Part shown: piece by piece, positions 40,858 through 52,829 of the stretch
How the letters are laid out: every line of letters begins with the position of its first letter
Position numbering within the stretch: the first letter of the stretch is position 1
Origin: Perognathus longimembris pacificus
Lineage: Eukaryota > Chordata > Mammalia > Rodentia > Heteromyidae
Direction: 5' to 3'
DNA: 64,000 nucleotides
Assembly: GCF_023159225.1 (NCBI RefSeq)
Contig: NC_063161.1
Coordinates: 75,616,267-75,680,266 of the forward strand
Notes under the pieces: model-generated
Seen by the model: only the letters and a program-made list of their open reading frames with translations
Told to the model about the DNA's origin: nothing
Database searches by the model: none
Made by a program: the position numbers and the translations under genes

Positions 40858-41259
40858 CATACAAGATGGGGAAAGTTTCCCCCACTTAGAGATTAGGAAA
40901 GCCCCCCCACGGAGAGGAGGGAAGAAGAGGATCCGTGGTTAGAAGGGTACTTTGGCAGGTTGGAATTAAACGATTCATTCATTGAGTTGTTTGCTATGAT
41001 TGCTTTCTTTATATGTGGGTTGCTTGTAAAAGTTACTCGAGTATTTAATGACATATTGGGGTGTCCTGGAAGAAGATTATACAATCCACATTTGGTTTTC
41101 AATATATAGTAAACTAGTCAGTGCTTCTGAAAACTTCAAAGAATTTTGCACAACCCTAATAACTTCTTAAAGCCAACTTATAGATTAGTAAGGCACTCAC
41201 CTAGTGTTAAGTGCAGGCTGAGTTCTGACCTAGCCTCATAGGGTGGGGTATGTCTTACA

Positions 41260-41660
41260 ACTTGCCAGGGCTGCTCTTCCCAAGCCCACTTACCAGCTTT
41301 CACGACTGGATCTCTGTCACTATAGCATTTGCATTTTCTAGAGTTTCCTGTCCTTGCGATTATTCAGTATGTATTCTTCTGTCTGGCTTCTTTGGGTCAC
41401 TATAAAGGTTTTGTTTTTTTTTTTAATGTGTCTCGTGATAGCATGCATCACCAATTCATTCCTTTTGATTACTGAATAATACTCCACTGAAGGGATATAT
41501 TACAATTTGTTTACCAATATATATTAGAGTGGGCAATTACAAAAAAGCTGCTGTGTGATTTCATCTCTTGAATTTCTATGGTAACTTTATAAGAAGTGGC
41601 CAAACTATTTCCCAAAGTGTTGGTACCATTTTATACTCTCACCAGCAATGTTTACTAATG
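41260..41660 (-). mobile_element. Ancient L1M-like fragment
   Basis: The plus strand reads like the reverse complement of an old mammalian L1 3' region: gactgaataatactccactg-like text, tttgtttaccaatatat, agtgg..., and cattttatactctcaccagc. Strongly diverged. Confidence 0.6.
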
Positions 41661-41699
41661 ACGATTGTTACATAGCTTCATCAGTACATGATAGCACCT

Positions 41700-44600
41700 C
41701 TCTTTTGGTCATGGGCCTTGAACTCAGAGTCTGGGCCCTGTCTCTGAGCTCTTTTGCTCTAGGCTAGTGCTCTACCACTTGAGCCACAGCTCCATGTCCA
41801 GCTTTCTGGTGGTTAATTGGTGATAAGAGTCTCACAGACTTTCCTGCCCAGGCTTCCTTTGAACCACCGCGATCTTCATATCTCAGCCTCCTGTGTAGCT
41901 AGGATTATAGGCGGGAGCCACTAGCGCCATACTACCAAGCCCTACCCTTAGCCTGCCTCTTCCTCCCCTGGTTGGCAGCAGGATTCAGTTCCTGGAGGGT
42001 TGTTGGGCGGAGGAACCCCCTGTTCTTGACACCTATGCCTTTCCATAGAGGGCAGGGGTAAGATGGAAAACCACTTTTGAAAATTGTTTTATTAATTGTA
42101 CAACACAGTTATAATTTGATGTCAGGTTATGCACATGTGTCTTGATCAGTGCCACCCCTTCTATTGTTCTCCCCCATTTCTCCCTCCTGAAGTAACCAGA
42201 AAGTTACTTAGTCTAATTTTTACCTAATATACAATGAATGTAATGACTGCACTTGCTCACTTTTCATATTCTGAAGTAACTGTTGACTCATTGGGGGTGT
42301 CAGAAATATACAGAGGCCTGGTGCTTTCTTCCTCCCCTGTGTTCCTATCAAGGGATTCCGTCTGCCTGAGCCATAGAGCTTGTCCGGGTGTTACTGTTAC
42401 TCACGTGTTTGTGTCTGGTCTGACCTCACAAGTGTTACCCATCACCTCCTATATATTGTGATATCTAGGAGAGAGCCAGTAGGTCCAGTGCAACATCAAG
42501 AGTGGGGGAGAGGAAGGAGAGCATTTTCGAAGCTGTTGGCTTTTAGACATTCTGTAGGTTTAGCTTTTGTATTTGGCTATGTGATTCAAGTTAATGCTTG
42601 GTATTGGACTGTGGGTCAGGGAAAATCTATACATTTTTTAGTTTCTACACTTCGCTGCACTGCTGGGTAGGATCTCAATGTTATAATAATGGTGACACCA
42701 TGTTGATGAAACAACATGGAAGGCCCAATGGAAAGCATCTGGTGTATGAATTTCAGATTAGAAGAGACACAGTAGAACACTTCTCTTCTAGGCATAAACA
42801 GTTAAAGGAGAAAGTAAACTATTAAAGAAGTTCAGAGGAAAGTTCCTCTGGGTCCTGCCTTTCTGAGCAGTGGGGCCAGCATTTTGGGAGCAGCCCTATG
42901 GCTCCTGCCTGCAGAGGTCTGCCATGCTCATCAGAGCAGTCAAGCAAGGCTCTGAGAACACCCAGTGCTCTTTATCCTTCACTGGAGCCTCACCTGTGTA
43001 GTCCAGGTGCGAGGGTGTCTGCAGAAGCGGAACTCTGCTCCAAATTCAGTAGTGCCTTTCATTAATTAAATTAATTAGGACTGCTTGGCAAGTGCTCTAC
43101 CACTGAGCCGCATTTCTGGCAAGTGCTTGGCAAATGCTTGGCAAGTGCTCTACCACTGAGCTGCATTGGCTTTTTTTGTGTATGTGTGCCAGTCCTGGAT
43201 TTTGAACTCAGGGCTTCTTGTTCTCACTTAGTTGTTTTTGTTTGTTTTGTTTTTTTAAATTTTTCAGTCATAGATCTTGAACTCAGGGCCTAGGTGCTGT
43301 CCCTGAGCTTTTGCCCTTAAAGCTAGTGTGCTACTGCCTTGAACTACAGTGCCACTTCTGGTTTTCTGGTGGTTAACTGGAGATAAGGGTCTCGGATTTT
43401 CCTGCCTTAGCAGTCTTTGAACCATAATTCTCAGATCTCAACTTCCTGAGTAGCTAGGATTACAGGCATGAGCCACTGGTCCTGGCTCACTTAGCTTTTT
43501 TGTTCAAGAATGGCACTCTGCTGCTTGAGCCACACCCCCAGTTCTGGCTTTTTGCTGATTTATTGGAGATAAGAGTCTCTTGGATTTGTTCTGGGCTGGC
43601 TTTGAGCCTTATTCTCAGATCTCAGCCTTCTGAGTAGCTAGTATTACAAGTATGACTTACCAACTCCTGGCTATAAAGACCAGTTTTAAATCTTGTTAAT
43701 TATTTTATTTCCTTTACTGTAAGAAGCTGTTCTGTTTCCCTTTGTTTTTAAATCTCTCTTCGCTTTTTCTTGCCTCCTGAGTTTTTTATTTTTAAATAAA
43801 TAAAGTCATGCTATGCAGCCCAGGCAGGCTTAAACTCCTCCTGCCTCAATCCTGAGAGCTGGGTTTACAGACCTGTGCCACCAGGCCTGGCCCTGCATTT
43901 ATAGTTTTTTGGGTTTTTGTTTTTTTGCCAGTCCTGGGACTTGAACTCAGGGCCTGAGCATTGTCCCTGGCTTCTTTTTGCTCAAGGCTAGCACTCTATC
44001 ACTTGAGCCACAGCTCCCCTTCTGGCTTTTTCTATCTATGTGGTGCTGAGGAATGAACCTAGGGCTTCATGTATGCCAGGCAAGCACTCTACCACTAGGC
44101 TATATTCCCAGCCCTGCATTTATAGTTTTAATGATCAAGATTAGAATGTCAAGTAGCTGTCTCCATTCCCATTTTACTGGGCAGCAGAATTCTTTAAAAG
44201 GCTCTCGAAGGCTCTTGACCATGTCTTCTCATTGTTTTTGGCTAGTACTAGGGATGGAATCCAGGCCTTATACAAGCTAGGCAAATGCTCTGACACTGGA
44301 TCCATGCTCCAAGCCTGCCTCCTTGTTTTGAGAAATCATTCATCAAGTCTGTGATGTACCTGAGTCTGCTTCTTCGTATATTTCCATTTTGTTTTCCCAG
44401 TGGGCCCTCTTTTCCCTTTCCTTCACCTTTGTAATCTCTAATTAGGTAGGTTGTTTCCTGTAAGGCTCCAAACATTTGCAGAATGGAAGCCTGAGGAAAG
44501 GAACGGTTGCTTCTCTGCAGTTTGCAGAAAGCTAAATGCCAGCCTCTCCCAGGGGAAGCTGTCTTAGGAACCTGCACTGGAACCTTTCCCCCCTGGTCCT

Positions 44601-47600
44601 GCCTTCTTCCTCTCCCTCCCTCTCCTCCTCTCCTCCCCTCCCTTCCACCTTCCTTTTTTTGTTCTTTGTTTTTTGTATTTGTCCTGGGGTTTGAACTCAG
44701 GACCTGGGTGCTTTCTCTGAACTTCTTTTACTCAAAGCTAGCATTCTACCTCTTGAGCCCCAACTCTATTTATGACTATTTTGGAGTAGTTTATTGGAGC
44801 TAAGAATCTCAGGGAATTTCCTGCCTGGGCTGACTTTGAACGTGATCCTCAGATCTCAGCCTCCTGAGTAGTGGGACCATTTTTATTTTATTTTTTGTGC
44901 CAGTCATAGGGCTTGAACTCAGGGTTTGGGCACTGTCTCAGAGCTTCTTTGGTTCAAGACTAGTCCTCTACTACTTGAGCCACAGAGCCACTTCCAGTTT
45001 TTTCTGAGTTCACTGGAGATAAGAGTCTCACAAGCCAGTTGCTGGTGGCTCCCACCCATAATCCTAGCTACTCAGGAGGCTGAGATCTAAGGATTGTAGT
45101 TTGAAGCCAGTCTGGGCAAAAAAGTCTCTGTGTGGCTCTTATCTCCAATTAACCACTCCAAAACTGGACATGACACTGTGGCACAAGTGATAGAACACTA
45201 GCCTTGAGTACAAAGAGGCTCAGGGACAGCACCGAAGTCCCAAGTTCAAGCCCCACAACTGACAAAAGAAAAGAAAAAGATTCTCACAGACTTTCCTGCC
45301 TGGGCTGGCTTTGATCTGTGATCCTCAGATCTCAGTATCCTGAATAGGATTACAGGAGTGAACCACCAGTGTCCAGCTGCGGAACCGTTTTTATAACCAT
45401 CTTACCTGAAGGAAGTCAGCTGGCCAGTCTCCCTCTGTCTTGCTATTTATCTGGACCTTGATGCTCACTGCTTTATTCTTTCTTTCTAGGCTTTTTCAGA
45501 ACCCATAGATCTTTCTTGAAGAAATTTCTGGTCAGAACTTTAGACTATATTTTTATTCAGCAGGAGAAAAGGAAGAAAAGAGCGTTGTCTCCTAGGAACC
45601 AGCACTGGAAAGAGGTGAGTCCTGCATGTCTTCATGCATTTGATTATTTTATGTTGTCTCTCTGACAGGAGTTCACATGAATTTAAAAAGATGTCTGCTG
45701 TAATCTATGCTGTGTGCCAGAAGAATTGTTATTTCTTTAATAAATAAACTGTAAGTTTAGTCATAAAATAAACTATGAGTTTAGTCATAAACAGCACTTG
45801 AAATGCCAAAGCAGTAAGATCTCGAGTTCAAGGCCAGCGAGACCCTGTCTCAAAATCAACAGAAACACACAAAAAAAGAGAGAAAAACAGGGTACCTGGC
45901 CAAGAGTTTGGCCTAGTGGTAGAGTGCTTGCTTAGCATGCATGAAGCCCTGGGTTTGATTCCTTGGTACCACATACACAGAAAAAGCCAGAAAAAAGCTC
46001 AAGTGGTAGAGCATTAGCCTTGAGCAAAAAGAGCTCAAGGACAGTGTCCAGGTCCTGAGTTCAAGCCCCAGGACTGGCAAAAAAATAAAAAATAAAATAG
46101 CAGGACACGGACTCACAGGAGCCCTTTGACTCCTCTGATCCAGCAACTTCTTGGGCCTCTTGTAAACTGTGAGGGGCCCATCCAAGAGCCCAGTGAACTT
46201 TCTTCTCCCAGAGGTGCTTTACCACCATGCTGGCTTCACTGTTCTTGTAGAAAAAGGCAAGAGGTCAGTCCTCAACCAAAGGTGACCCTAGGTGCCTCCT
46301 GCCTTTTGATACTAGATGGAAAAGTGGCAATAGTTGGTTTGAGCAAGATTTTCCCTTTTATCTAGAACAAGGCTTCTTAAGACTTGCCTGGAAGGAAAAT
46401 CTGTGGTTGCACTTTGTTCTAGGAATGAGAAAGGCTTATCAATATTTGGAGGTCTGCCAGGCTAAAGTCCCAGTCTGTGCCACAGAAGTCAGTGGTTGGG
46501 ACTGGGCCTGTGTCTGAGCCCAGGTCTTTTCACTAGAATTGTTTCTACCCTTAGTCCCATCCCCTCCCCTTCCCCCAGGAGCCAGGCACGGAAGGATCCA
46601 GAGTCCACTCCCAGCAATGATTTTTTTTCTTTGTGTGAAATTCTAATGTACACAATTTCCTTTGAAGCAACCGAACTTCTTTGGCAGATTTCCTCCCATA
46701 GGTATGAGATTGCTGCAGATGCAAGAATTGTGAGTTCCTGGTGGATGGGAAGAGAAAAGGGCAGTAGAGCTGGGAAGAGCTGCAGGAAGCAGGGCCAAGT
46801 TTGCTTTGCTGGTCTGTCAGGCAGAAAGGGAGAGAAACCCTGCTAACCTGCAGGGTTGAGGCTATAGCCCCCAGGCAGAGCTGAGGTTGTATAGGTTTGT
46901 CTTCTAGGGAGGTGTGGAGGAAAGAAGGGCTTTCAAGTGAAATTTGTGTAATTCTGCTTTGTCTGCCTTCAGGACCATCCACAGGGCAGGCATCCACAAT
47001 TCCAAGTTCTAACTGAGGACTGCTATTCAGAAACCACCTTGTTTCATTTGAGGAAATACACATTTTCTTTTGTATTTTGTTGTTGTCTGTGGGGCTGAAC
47101 TCAGGGCCTGGGTGCTGCCCTTTGATCTCAGCACCTTGGCAGGCCCTATACCACTTGACTCCCCTCATTTTAAAGTTGTCCTTCAGATAGAGTGTTCATT
47201 TTTTTACCCAGGGCTGGCCTGCACCGTGATCCTCCTACTTATGATCTCACATGTAGATAGCTGAGATTACCATGATGTCCAGCTGTGTGTTGAGATGGGG
47301 GTTCAGTAACTTTTTCCCCAGGCTAACCTCAAACCATGATCCTGAGTTTACAAGTGTGAGCCACTGTGCCCTCCAAGTTAGGCTTTGGGTGCCTGTCCAT
47401 CATTCTAAGCTGCGCTGCCCAGGCTTAGCTGTTGTATGCCTCATGCTTATTTTCGAAATGTTGTTAGCCCATCCCACAGTTCTCAGTTTAGCTCCTCTGA
47501 CTGGTGCTTTCTGTCCCTGCTTTCTCTTTCCTTGCCTTCCATGCTCCATGGAGTTGCACTGTTTGTTGGCTAATGAACCATGTGGATGGTTGCAGGGCCC

Positions 47601-48439
47601 TGGGGAGGACATGGGCTGCCTGTGCCCTCTGGCTCTGTGAGAGCTTCCTATCTGCTATCTGCCACTCTCTGAAATAACATGCCTTTTCTTTCACTGTGGG
47701 TCCAACTAGTAGAATTTCCTGGGATTACAGGCTTGTGCCACTACACACAGTTTTCCACTTCAGGTTCTTATCTTTCACTTTATTTAGTTCTGCTTAATAT
47801 ATGCCTTCTGCATTTGAGATCTAAGTTTTAGTTGTTGTTTCCCCTTCCCCCCAATACTCAGGGCCTCATGATTTCTCCAGCTTGCTTGCTTATGACTTGC
47901 TTATCACTTGAGCCATACCTTCAGCCTGGCTTTTGTTGGTTATTTTGGAGATGGAATCTCTTGGACTTTTTGCCTGGGCTGGCTTCCATCCAGGATCAAC
48001 CAGATCAGCTTCTTGGCATAGCCCAGTCTTGAACTCTCCATGGTCTTGCCTCAGCTCCCAGGTACTGGGGTGACAGGAACTGACCACCATTGCACAACAG
48101 GAGCCTGGCATTTAGGGGATGAGTGAGCTCATGGGACGGTAATACGTGCAGGCCAAAAGGACTTCAACACAGTCAGTATAGACTGTGGGAGTCAGGGAGC
48201 CTTTTTTTTTGGCCTGCTTGGACTCAGGGCCTGAGCACTGTCCCTGGCTTCTTTTTGCTCAAGGTGAGCACTCTGCCACTTGAGCCACAGCGCCACTTCT
48301 GGCTTTTTCTATATATGTGGTGCTCAGGAATTGAACCTAGGGCTTCATGTATGCAAGGCAAGTACTCTATTGCTAAGCCATATTCCCAGCCCCATGGAGC
48401 TTTTTAATGATGATCTTGTATTTTAACTTTCTCTTACAG
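41700..48439. repeat. PSPH 5' intron: SINE catalogue
   Basis: Composite SINEs (-) 41703-41934, 43255-43487, 43490-43674, 44655-44877 and 47856-48110; ID pieces (-) tandemly copied at 43080-43165; B1-like (-) 43783-43892 and 47190-47380; IDL-Geo (-) 43904-44116; ID (-) 44236-44315; composite (-) 44880-45380 split by composite (+) 45033-45276; IDL-Geo (+) 45902-46096; IDL-Geo (-) 48204-48395, ending 45 bp before the first coding exon. 42070-42230 may be an old LINE end; 42230-43080 and 46100-47080 are unique. Confidence 0.7.
45492..45614 (+). other. PSPH: Candidate non-coding exon of PSPH 5' UTR
   Basis: Flanked by a good acceptor (ttctttctttctag) and a strong donor (AAGAG/GTGAGT at 45615). 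It has no ATG, so adds no upstream ORF. The position between the CpG-rich exon candidates and the coding exon at 48440 fits a 5' UTR exon. This is inference from splice sites only. Confidence 0.45.
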
Positions 48440-48458
48440 GAAGGAGACTCTTCCCAAG

Positions 48459-51400
48459 ATGGTCTCCCGCTCAGAGCTGGGGAAGCTCTTCTGCTCCGCA
48501 GATGCCGTGTGTTTCGATGTCGACAGCACTGTCATTAGAGAAGAAGGCATTGATGAGCTGGCCAAATTTTGTGGAGTTGAGGACGCTGTGTCTGAAATGT
48601 AGGAATGCTCTTTATTCACTTTATGAGATGGGAAACAGTTGCAAAAAAAGATGGAGTGACTTGGATGAAATGGTTGGCCAAAGCCACAATGGCTGGATTT
48701 TAGTTGCAGACAAGTGCTCAGAGAAAGTTCTAGGCCTTTTCTCCCATTTTTCAGAGCTAAATTTGGTAGTATGCCTTAGCCACTCATCCATTTATACAAA
48801 TATTAGTGACAAATACCTTGGGGAATAAAAACAACAAAAATCAGTTACCTCTGTCAAGAAAATATAGATAGGTCCAATCACTTAGTTAGGAAGATGAGCA
48901 TAACTGTAAAGCAGACTGCCCAGCATTGTGGGGTCTATATAGCATTTTGTTCTTGGTTGCAAGCATGGCCAGCCACAGTGGTTCATTGGAACACTAGCTT
49001 GGTTCCATCTCTCTCGGTGGATCCTGGGTCCGACCCGCTTTCCACTCTGTGGCAAGGTGCTTCCTGTACTAAGGCCTGCCACCACATGGTGGACAGTTTT
49101 GTCCTCTCTTTATTCTATGCTGGAATGGCCAGGCTTTGGCTTCTTCCCTGGTTTATGAAAGCGCATGTCTCCAGGGACCTGTGGACAGGATGTGTAGTTT
49201 CTCAGATCAGCAGAGGGTGGGTACATGGCCTGGGGTTATCAAATGAACCTTCCAGTTTCTTCTTTGGCCTTGCTCCCATGGCAACATGGCATGAAGTTGA
49301 GGGCACTGCAGCAGCCCCTCCATCAGAATGGATTTTGTGAGATCTCAGCATAGGATGGCACCAAACTTGTTGGTCTTCTTCCTAGGACACGGAGAGCCAT
49401 GGGAGGGGCGGTACCTTTCAAAGCTGCTCTCACTGAGCGCCTAGCACTGATCCAGCCCTCCAGAGAGCAGGTGCAAAGGCTCCTAGCCGAGCACCCCCCG
49501 CACCTCACCCCTGGCATACGGTAAGAGCAGCCTGGTAGGGCTGGGAATATGGCCTAGTGGCAAGAGTGCTTGCCTCCTACACATGAAGCTCTCGGTTTGA
49601 TTCCCCAGCACCACATATATGGAAAACTCAGGTGGCAGAGTGCTAGCCTTGAGCGGGAAGAAGCCAGGGTTGGTGCTCAGGCCCTGAGTCCAAGGCCCAG
49701 GACTGGCCAAAAAACAAACAAACAAAAAAACCCAAAAGAGCAGCCTGGTGGGTAATGGGTGCTGAGTGGAGCTCAGGGGCACTCCCTCCTGGAGTCTCTT
49801 CCTGTGGAACTTTCCTCTACGTAAATAAAGTCGTATCTGGTCTTGCCCATGTCTGCCTTCCCTCTCCCTCAGGGAAAGCCTACACATTCCTGTGCTGGTT
49901 TTTCAATCTTCTATTTGGCTGTGCTCATGGGCAGAAGAGAGTTGTGCAATGTATTTCTAAAGCAGAAAAGCCTTACACAGTAATTTCTAAATGCATTTGG
50001 AAAAGTGAATGTAAAGTTGGATGTGACTGTGCACACCTGTTATCTCAGAACAGGAGGAACAAGAGTTTGAGGCCAGCCAAGGCTACAAAGTGAGCTCCCA
50101 AAGAAAACATAGGAAATATTAACTTCCTAGCAAATATAGTGTGTCTGATAATTGCTCATGGAGATATACTCAGGATAAAAAGTATATTGTAGGGCTGGGA
50201 ATGTGGCCTAGTGGTAGAGTGCCTGCTTTGTATACATGAAGCCCTGGGTTCCATTTCTCAGCACCACATATATAGAAAAAGCCAGAAGTGGCGCTGTGGC
50301 TCAAGTGGCAGAGTGCTAGCCTTGAGTAAAAAAGAAGCCAGGGACAGTGCTCAGGCCCTGAGTTCAAGCCCTAGGACTGGCAAAAAAAAAACACAAACGT
50401 ATATTGTAGTTTCTTTTTTCTGACTTTTTTTTCTCGTTTGTCTTAATCCAAGTTTGGTGTTTTATGTTTACTTTTGCAGAGAGCTAGTGAGCCGCCTGCA
50501 GGAGCGCCATGTTCAGGTTTTCCTCATCTCCGGTGGCTTTAGGAGCATTGTAGAGCACGTTGCCTCAAAGCTCAATATCCCAGCAGCCAATGTGTTCGCC
50601 AACAGGCTGAAGTTCTACTTCAACGGTAAGGTTTTCGTGGCTTTTTATCAGTACTGCTATTCCAGTTCTAGGTGGCATCTGTTGGAATGCAGCTGAACCA
50701 GAGTGGCATGGGAGTTAAACATCGGATGGTTATATAGACCGAGTTCTTTTCTTTTTTTGGCACCCTGGCTTTAGTGTCCCTCCCATCACCTCTGGGTGTA
50801 TAAATCCTGTTTCATAAAACATTAGCTCTAGGTGGTCTGGCTGACTTGTTGTGAGATGTATTTCAGCTTTGTGAGAGCTCTAATCACTACTCCTTGGTCC
50901 CAAGGAGAACTTTGATACTGGGGCCCTTGAGTTCTGGCTACCTTTGATTTGCCTTTGGGCCTCCAGATGCTCTTGGAATCACAACTATGTTCACATCATC
51001 TAAAGTTCTCTAGTGATGTCAGAGGATGGCTGATATTCTTAAAACCAAATAATATTTAAATGTGTTAATAGAACTTTTTTGTAGGGTCTTTAGATAGAGA
51101 TAGGTCATTGGAAAAAATAGAATGAGACCTAATTTCTGTAAGAATAGAAATAATTGAGAATAAGTTGGAATTGCCTTTTAGGTAGAGCTTGATTTTAACA
51201 TGGTAAATTATATATTTCTTTATTGGTGTTCTGACACTTCAACATGGTTTAGAATTATTATACTGGAGGTGGAAGATATAATTCACCTCCAAGATGTTTC
51301 TGATTAATAGAGCCACCTCTAGGGTTGGTTGCCATGTTCAGCCTTCTCAGTGACACTTAACGGAGGGTGCTCTCAGTTTTAGACTTGATGGATATTTAAC

Positions 51401-52462
51401 ATTATCTTGAATGTTTTTCAGGTGAATATGCAGGTTTTGATGAGACACAGCCAACAGCCGAGTCTGGTGGGAAAGGAAAGGTTATTAAGTTTCTAAAGGA
51501 AAAATTTCATTTTAAGAAAATAGTCATGATTGGAGATGGTGCTACAGACATGGAAGCCTGCCCTCCTGCTGTAAGTATTAAGGGGACTCATGTTTTTTTC
51601 AGGTTGTAATTTTGTATAGCTGGTTTGGCACTACCTAAGGTTTATGAGAGGAATTAAACAAAAAGAGCTAAGTATCACTATCAAATAAAAACCCCAAACA
51701 GCTTCATTCTTGTTATGTCAGTTTTGTGTGAGCTCTTATCAGACCAAGAAATTTATAAGTAAAATCTTTCATAAGTTTTTTTTGCAAGTGATAGCAAGGA
51801 TTTATTTTAGTATAACAGAATAAAATAGGGGAGAAACGGGGAAAAACTAATAACCATTTCCTGCAACCTACAGAGGAAATAAAAACTAATGGTTTCACTT
51901 TTCAGCTGGGCACTGGTGGCTCATGCCTGTAATCCTAGCTACTCTGGAGGCTGAGATCTTAGGATCGTGGTTCAAAGATAGCCCAGGCAGTAAAGTCCCC
52001 TTGTGATTCTTATCTCCAATTAACCACTCAAAAACTGGAAGCAGAGCTGTGGCTCAAGTGGTAGAGCACTCACCTTGAGCACAAAAGCTAAGGGACAGCA
52101 TCCAAGCCTGAGTTCAAGCCTTAGAATTCACACAGAAAATAAGGTGTGTGTGTGTGTGTGTGTACATACATACATACATATATGTATATGTACCCACATA
52201 TGTTTGTATAAAACACATATTGTATACATTTATAATAAGTATATTATACATATACACACATCCATACATTCATGTGTATTATGTAATTCAGATATATAAC
52301 CCTGGACTGGTGCTATGTTGTTTAAAGATTTTCTCCTGTTCTTCTCTTTCTTAGGATGCTTTCATTGGATTTGGAGGAAATGTGATCAGGCAGCAAGTAA
52401 AGGAGAGTGCCAGATGGTACATCACTGATTTTGTAGAGCTTCTGGGAGAACTGGAAGAATAA
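48459..52462 (+). CDS. PSPH: Phosphoserine phosphatase
   Basis: Cytosolic HAD-superfamily, Mg-dependent enzyme that hydrolyses 3-phosphoserine to L-serine, the last step of de novo serine synthesis. Coding exons 48459-48598, 49386-49520, 50480-50625, 51422-51570 and 52355-52462; the start exon begins at 48440 after ttacag. The frame joins to 225 aa, the family length. HAD motifs: DVDST with nucleophile Asp20 and Asp22; SGG with Ser109; the conserved Lys near 158 in GGKGKVIK; and GDGATD with Asp179 and Asp183. Cap-domain sequence [20 protein letters not shown] is intact. Differences from remembered human sequence are conservative (for example [11 protein letters not shown] at the N-terminus). 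A young SINE lies 17 bp after exon 2's donor. Regulation by ATF4 is suggested by the elements at 40789 and 40849. Confidence 0.98.
49537..49735 (+). mobile_element. IDL-Geo SINE inserted beside a PSPH splice donor
   Basis: Duplication aagagcagcctggt at 49523-49536 and 49736-49749; the first copy overlaps positions +3 to +16 of the intron. The element lacks part of the junction between its two halves (cggaa... to caggtggcagagtg). Confidence 0.85.
49750..52354. repeat. PSPH introns 2-4: repeats
   Basis: B1-like (+) 50016-50105; IDL-Geo (+) 50192-50392; composite SINE (+) 51906-52139, whose tail runs into a (GT)10 and then a taca/tata-rich tract (52144-52262). Intron 3 (50626-51421) shows no repeat. 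Confidence 0.75.
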
Positions 52463-52805
52463 TGTCAATTTCTATATAGCTTATAACAAATTCAGATTAA
52501 TTTTTAAAAGTTACATGGGTGACATTGTTTTCTTAAAATTGCTTATGACAACTTTTTATATAAAGTCAGTACTGATTATATATTCAAGTAAACTGTAGTT
52601 AGGGCTCCTGGATCACTTTTAAAAATGAGTTCTAGTATTGTTATAACCATTAATTACCAAGAGAGTTTTATAATTGAATTTTTCACATATATTTTCCTAG
52701 CTGTATTTTACTTGAACCTTTTACAAGTATGTAGTAAACACCTTTACTGTTGAAAATATGGATTCAGCACCCTTAAGTGAATATTGGTTTACCCTTGAAT
52801 ATCTA

Positions 52806-52811
52806 AATAAA
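52806..52811 (+). terminator. PSPH: PSPH poly(A) signal AATAAA
   Basis: First canonical AATAAA on the plus strand after the stop, giving a 3' UTR of about 360 nt; followed by TG-rich sequence (ttttgtatgtgtttc). Confidence 0.75.
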
Positions 52812-52829
52812 AGCTTATCCATCGATGAG

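Larger units (their letters stand above)
40775..40894 (+). repeat. 60-bp tandem repeat, 2 diverged copies
   Basis: Copies begin acagcgtgaacgaatgatgc at 40775 and acagcatgaatgaatgatgc at 40835, exactly 60 bp apart. The second halves (gggaacgttcccc and ggggaaagtttccccc) are diverged but alignable. Each copy carries one TGATGCAAT. Confidence 0.85.
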
